Made by a program: the position numbers and the translations under genes
NCBI GenBank assembly: GCA_945873295.1
Contig: CAMCCS010000004.1
Coordinates: 1-42,791 of the forward strand
Length of the DNA stretch: 42,791 nucleotides
Reading direction: 5' to 3'
DNA from: an uncultured Clostridia bacterium
Lineage (GTDB): Bacteria > Bacillota > Clostridia > Oscillospirales > Oscillospiraceae
Part shown: one piece after another, positions 40,276 through 42,791 of the stretch
Position numbering within the stretch: position 1 is the first letter of the stretch
How the letters are laid out: each line of letters begins with the position of its first letter
Notes under the pieces: generated by a model
Told to the model about the DNA's origin: nothing
The model's input: only the letters and a program-made list of their open reading frames with translations
The model's database searches: none

Positions 40276-40477
40276 GGCTCCCTTGTGCAAAGGGAGCTGT
40301 CACCAGTCCGCAGACTGGTGACTGAGGGATTGTAACGGAGGACTTCCGTATGTGCTTATCGTCAGAACGGACAGCATTATCTTTTGTCCCATTTCGCCCA
40401 TCTGCCGTCAAAATCGAAATGCCGTACCGCACAATCCCTCAGTCGCTGCGCGACAGCTCCCTTTACACAAGGGAGCC
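40276..40477. repeat. Family E fold-back element
   Basis: The left block is a GGCTCCCTTGTG hairpin with CAAAGGGAGC, then CTGTCACCAGTC...GACTGGTGACTGAGGGATTGT (40276-40332). The right block is its mirror: ACAATCCCTCAGTC (40431-40444), GCTGCGCGACAGC, and GCTCCCTTTACACAAGGGAGCC (40456-40477). Between them is a core of about 100 bases. The order hairpin, AGCTGTC-hairpin-GACTGA, inner arm, core, inner arm, outer hairpin is the same as in family A. The remaining 40144-40275 stretch contains no feature I can support. Confidence 0.75.
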
Positions 40478-40542
40478 TTGGGGCGCTCCCGCGCCAGTTG
40501 AACCGTCGTTCCATAGTGCGCTAAACGATCATTTACCGCAAA

Positions 40543-40630
40543 AACGTCACCGAGCGGGTCAGGGAAAGAACGATTACACACATAATGCGCGCGACTTGTC
40601 CGCCGGCACTGCCGGCGAACGATCATTTAC
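40543..40630. repeat. Family C repeat, copy 3
   Basis: ACGTCACCGAGCGGGTCAGGG, AACGATTACACACA, GCGACTTGTCCGCCGGCACTG and CCGGCGAACGATCATTTA match copy 1 at 15834 almost base for base. It is non-coding. From 40631 to 40824 (before the symporter promoter) I see no gene, only AT-rich DNA. Confidence 0.75.
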
Positions 40631-40824
40631 GTGAAGCGCTCTGCCATGACGAAATTACTTTCTGATGAAATAAAACAGAAGACAAAATTCACAAATCGGG
40701 GAAATGTGCCCGTATGTCGGAAACAGATGTATGAGCGTTATAGACACATTCCCCCAAAACCATAATACATCCGCTGTGTGCTCTGTATGAATATCCAAAA
40801 ATATGCAAGATTCTTTCTGGGCAC

Positions 40825-40853
40825 TTGCAAAAACAGAAAGGCTGTGGTATAGT
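40825..40853 (+). promoter_or_regulatory. Putative promoter of the amino acid symporter gene
   Basis: TTGCAA (40825-40830), a 17-base spacer and TATAGT (40848-40853). The start codon is at 40888, so the leader would be under 30 bases, too short for a glycine riboswitch. Confidence 0.65.
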
Positions 40854-40887
40854 GAACCCATATTTTTTCGGGAAGAGGGGAAATATT

Positions 40888-42387
40888 ATGGAGGGATTCT
40901 TGAAAATCGTCGAAAAGGTCAACGGCGCGGTGAACGGCTTCGTCTGGGGTCTGCCCATGCTGATATTGCTGGTGGGCACCGGTATTGTAATGACCTTGCT
41001 CACCAAGGGCTTCCAGGTGAGTCATTTTGCCCACTGGATGAAGAGCACTGTGGGCGGCATTTTCACGGATAAACATGTCACGGCCCATACCAAAAAGGAA
41101 GACCGGTCCATCAGCCAGTTCCAGAGCCTTTGCACAGCCCTGGCGGCCACCATCGGCACCGGCAATATCGCCGGTGTGGCGGCGGCCATTGCCTCCGGCG
41201 GTCCCGGCGCGATCTTCTGGATGTGGATCGTGGCCATCTTCGGCATGATGACGAACTACTCCGAAAATGTCCTGGGCATCTATTACCGCCGGAAAAACGC
41301 GGATGGGGAATGGAGCGGCGGCGCCATGTACTATCTCCGGGACGGCCTGGGGGGCTTCCGGTTCTGCAAGACCCTGGGTGCTGTCCTTGCGGTGCTGTTC
41401 AGTGTGTTCTGCGTTCTGGCAAGCTTCGGCATCGGCAATATGAGCCAGATCAATTCCATTGCCGTGAACATGAATAATGTGTTCCGGATTCCCAACTGGG
41501 TAACCGGTGTGCTGCTGATGATTCTGGCGGCTCTTGTCATCGTTGGCGGCTTAAAGCGGATCGCTTCCGTCACGGAAAAGCTGGTGCCCTTTATGGCCAT
41601 TGCCTACATTATCGGTGCCTTTATCGTGGTATTTGCCAATGCGGATTCCATTGGCCCTGCCTTCGCCTCCATCTTCAAGGGCGCCTTTGCCATGAAGGCT
41701 GTGGGCGGCGGCATTGTGGGCAGCGGCGTCAAGCTGGCGGTGACCTGGGGCATGAAGCGGGGTGTGTTCTCCAACGAGGCGGGCCTGGGCTCCAGCGTTA
41801 TGGTCCATTCCAGCTCCAATGTCCGGGAGCCTGTGATGCAGGGCATGTGGGGCATTTTTGAAGTGTTCGCGGATACCCTGGTGGTCTGCACCCTGACGGC
41901 TCTGGCAGTGCTGACCAGCGGCCTTGTGGACCTGAATACCGGTGCCATGCTCACTTCCACAGAGAAGACCGCCATGGTGGCGGAAGCCTTTGGCAGGACC
42001 TTCGGCGGCTTCGGCCAGGCGTTTATTGCCGTGGCAATCCTGCTCTTTGCGTTCTCCACCGTTCTGGGCTGGAGCCACTACGGCACCAAGGCCTTTGAGT
42101 TCCTGTTCGGAACCAAGGCGACCATGGGCTACAAGGTAGTCTTCGTTGTATTTGTTGTGGTGGGCGCCACAATGCAGCTGGATCTTGCCTGGGACCTGAG
42201 CGATACCTTTAACGGCCTCATGGCGATTCCCAACCTCATTGGCGTATTGAGCCTCAGCGGCCTTGTGCTGAAGATCACGAGAAACTATGTGGCCCGGAAG
42301 CTGAAAAAGGAAGACGTTGCCCCCATGTATTCCGTCTTCCCGGAGTACCAGAAGGAAGCCGAGGACGCGGAAAAGGAAAAAGCCTGA
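40888..42387 (+). CDS. Alanine/glycine:cation symporter family protein (AGCS)
   Basis: A 499-residue sodium- or proton-coupled amino acid symporter with about 11 membrane segments. Diagnostic stretches are FQSLCTALAATIGTGNIAGVA (residues about 74-95), GGPGAIFWMWIVAIFGM, KMRGVF-like WGMKRGVFSNEAGLGSS and AFSTVLGWSHYGTKAFEFLFG. Length is normal for the family (450-540). The C-terminal 40 residues are cytosolic and charged. Start: ATG at 40888 after GAGGGGAAATATT. The frame is open further upstream but has no ribosome site there. It is a single gene with its own promoter. Confidence 0.93.
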   Translation: MEGFLKIVEKVNGAVNGFVWGLPMLILLVGTGIVMTLLTKGFQVSHFAHWMKSTVGGIFTDKHVTAHTKKEDRSISQFQSLCTALAATIGTGNIAGVAAAIASGGPGAIFWMWIVAIFGMMTNYSENVLGIYYRRKNADGEWSGGAMYYLRDGLGGFRFCKTLGAVLAVLFSVFCVLASFGIGNMSQINSIAVNMNNVFRIPNWVTGVLLMILAALVIVGGLKRIASVTEKLVPFMAIAYIIGAFIVVFANADSIGPAFASIFKGAFAMKAVGGGIVGSGVKLAVTWGMKRGVFSNEAGLGSSVMVHSSSNVREPVMQGMWGIFEVFADTLVVCTLTALAVLTSGLVDLNTGAMLTSTEKTAMVAEAFGRTFGGFGQAFIAVAILLFAFSTVLGWSHYGTKAFEFLFGTKATMGYKVVFVVFVVVGATMQLDLAWDLSDTFNGLMAIPNLIGVLSLSGLVLKITRNYVARKLKKEDVAPMYSVFPEYQKEAEDAEKEKA

Positions 42388-42439
42388 CAAAAGTGGATCA
42401 AGCGCGTATTGCTTTCCAAAGGAAATAACAAATTGGAAT

Positions 42440-42660
42440 TTGTAGGGCTGGCGCGAAGCGCTATTGCTTCCCCCGGGGGGAAGCTGTCGAGCGAAGCGAG
42501 ACTGATGAGGAACGGCGAAATGGACCGATTTCGTATGCAGTACGTAAAGAAAGTACTATTTGAGAGATTGTACGTTCTTATTTGCCTGCATCCCTTATTA
42601 GAAAATGTCGCTGTTCCTCATCCGCCCCTGCGGGGCACCTTCCCCCCGGGGGAAGGTATT
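42440..42660. repeat. Family A repeat, copy 3
   Basis: The core at 42467-42657 matches copies 1 and 2 (CTTCCCCCGGGGGGAAG, CTGTCGAGCGAAGCGAGAC, TGATGAGGAACGGCGA, then CTGTTCCTCATCCGCCCCTGC and CCTTCCCCCCGGGGGAAGG). The left flank present in copies 1 and 2 (GGTTATCGGCTTT) is missing here. It lies 80 bases after the symporter gene. Confidence 0.8.
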
Positions 42661-42723
42661 AGCCCGACAAATTCCAATTTACCGCTTTGCTGCGTTAAGC
42701 GGATTTACACAAGCATGAATACG

Positions 42724-42753
42724 AAAAAGCGCTTCCGTTTGGAGGCGCTTTTT
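42724..42753 (+). terminator. Rho-independent terminator
   Basis: AAAAAGCGC-TTCC pairs with GGA-GGCGCTTTTT around a GTTT loop, and the T-run ends the stem. It can work on both strands. It may end the symporter transcript after the family A copy. Confidence 0.7.
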
Positions 42754-42791
42754 CTGCTGTCTGGGTTGCGTTTCGGGGGAAAACGGTGTAT

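Noticed and set aside
40631-40887. A glycine or other riboswitch before the symporter gene
   Set aside because: The likely promoter is only 35 bases before the start codon, and no tandem aptamer-like conserved sequence was seen.
1-42791. Prophage or integrative element
   Set aside because: No integrase, phage structural, conjugation or relaxase gene was found, and most genes are ordinary chromosomal functions.

Overview
The window looks like chromosomal DNA from a moderately GC-rich, Gram-positive Clostridia-type anaerobe, most likely a gut Oscillospiraceae/Ruminococcaceae relative. This is inferred from Shine-Dalgarno-led genes with some TTG/GTG starts, a class B sortase with an LPXTG-like substrate, BlaI/BlaR1-type and PrsW proteins, an iron-sulfur flavoprotein, GH1/GH4 glycosidases, and many short interspersed palindromic repeats. 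No rRNA, tRNA, CRISPR array, integrase or transposase gene was seen.

Layout. (1) 1-517: a cluster of small hairpins, then a 306-bp non-coding element (146-451) with 14-bp terminal inverted repeats and 12-bp flanking direct repeats. The putative promoter of the next operon sits at its right edge. (2) 518-14561: a tightly packed 13-gene plus-strand operon for an exported cell-surface polysaccharide. It holds a sugar-nucleotide SDR, five GT4 and two GT2 glycosyltransferases, a Wzy-like polymerase, a Stealth-type sugar-phosphate transferase, a hexapeptide acyltransferase, a Wzx-like flippase and a polysaccharide deacetylase. The priming transferase and chain-length control genes must lie elsewhere, probably upstream. 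(3) 14664-15398: yebC with its own promoter and terminator.

(4) 15956-20370: a self-contained signalling unit. A strong promoter with two dyads (TTTAATG-type) is followed by a 24-codon hydrophobic ORF, a beta-helix lipoprotein, a BlaI-type repressor, a BlaR1-type M56 sensor protease with a duplicated ectodomain instead of a penicillin-binding domain, and a 46-residue ORF coupled by ATGA. A fold-back element/terminator ends the unit. (5) 20393-23161, minus strand: an EAL phosphodiesterase with a membrane sensor and degenerate GGDEF, followed by a PrsW-type protease. (6) 23462-24803, minus strand: hexapeptide O-acetyltransferase plus iron-sulfur flavoprotein. (7) 25319-28131: a CDF metal transporter, a small conserved protein and an RlmI-type rRNA methyltransferase. 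(8) 28499-30744: metY-metA. MetA carries Glu111, the acetyl-CoA signature, which fits an O-acetylhomoserine sulfhydrylase partner. (9) 31080-35046: GH4 alpha-galactosidase, cytidine-deaminase-like protein, DUF3783 protein and GH1 beta-glucosidase.

(10) 35105-37531: an XRE regulator divergent from a secreted protein with 13 CxxC pairs and a VPKTG sorting signal, followed by its likely dedicated class B sortase. (11) 37610-40093, minus strand: TetR regulator, ABC ATPase, ABC-2 permease and a 50-residue protein. A perfect 46-bp palindrome separates this from the convergent sortase gene. (12) 40888-42387: an alanine/glycine:cation symporter.

Almost every intergenic gap over 150 bp is filled by one of at least five families of short non-coding repeats (called A to E here). 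Two families (A and E) share the same modular fold-back design although their sequences differ. The best candidates for undescribed biology are the BlaI/BlaR1 signalling unit, the CxxC-repeat surface protein with its sortase and regulator, and this repeat system.
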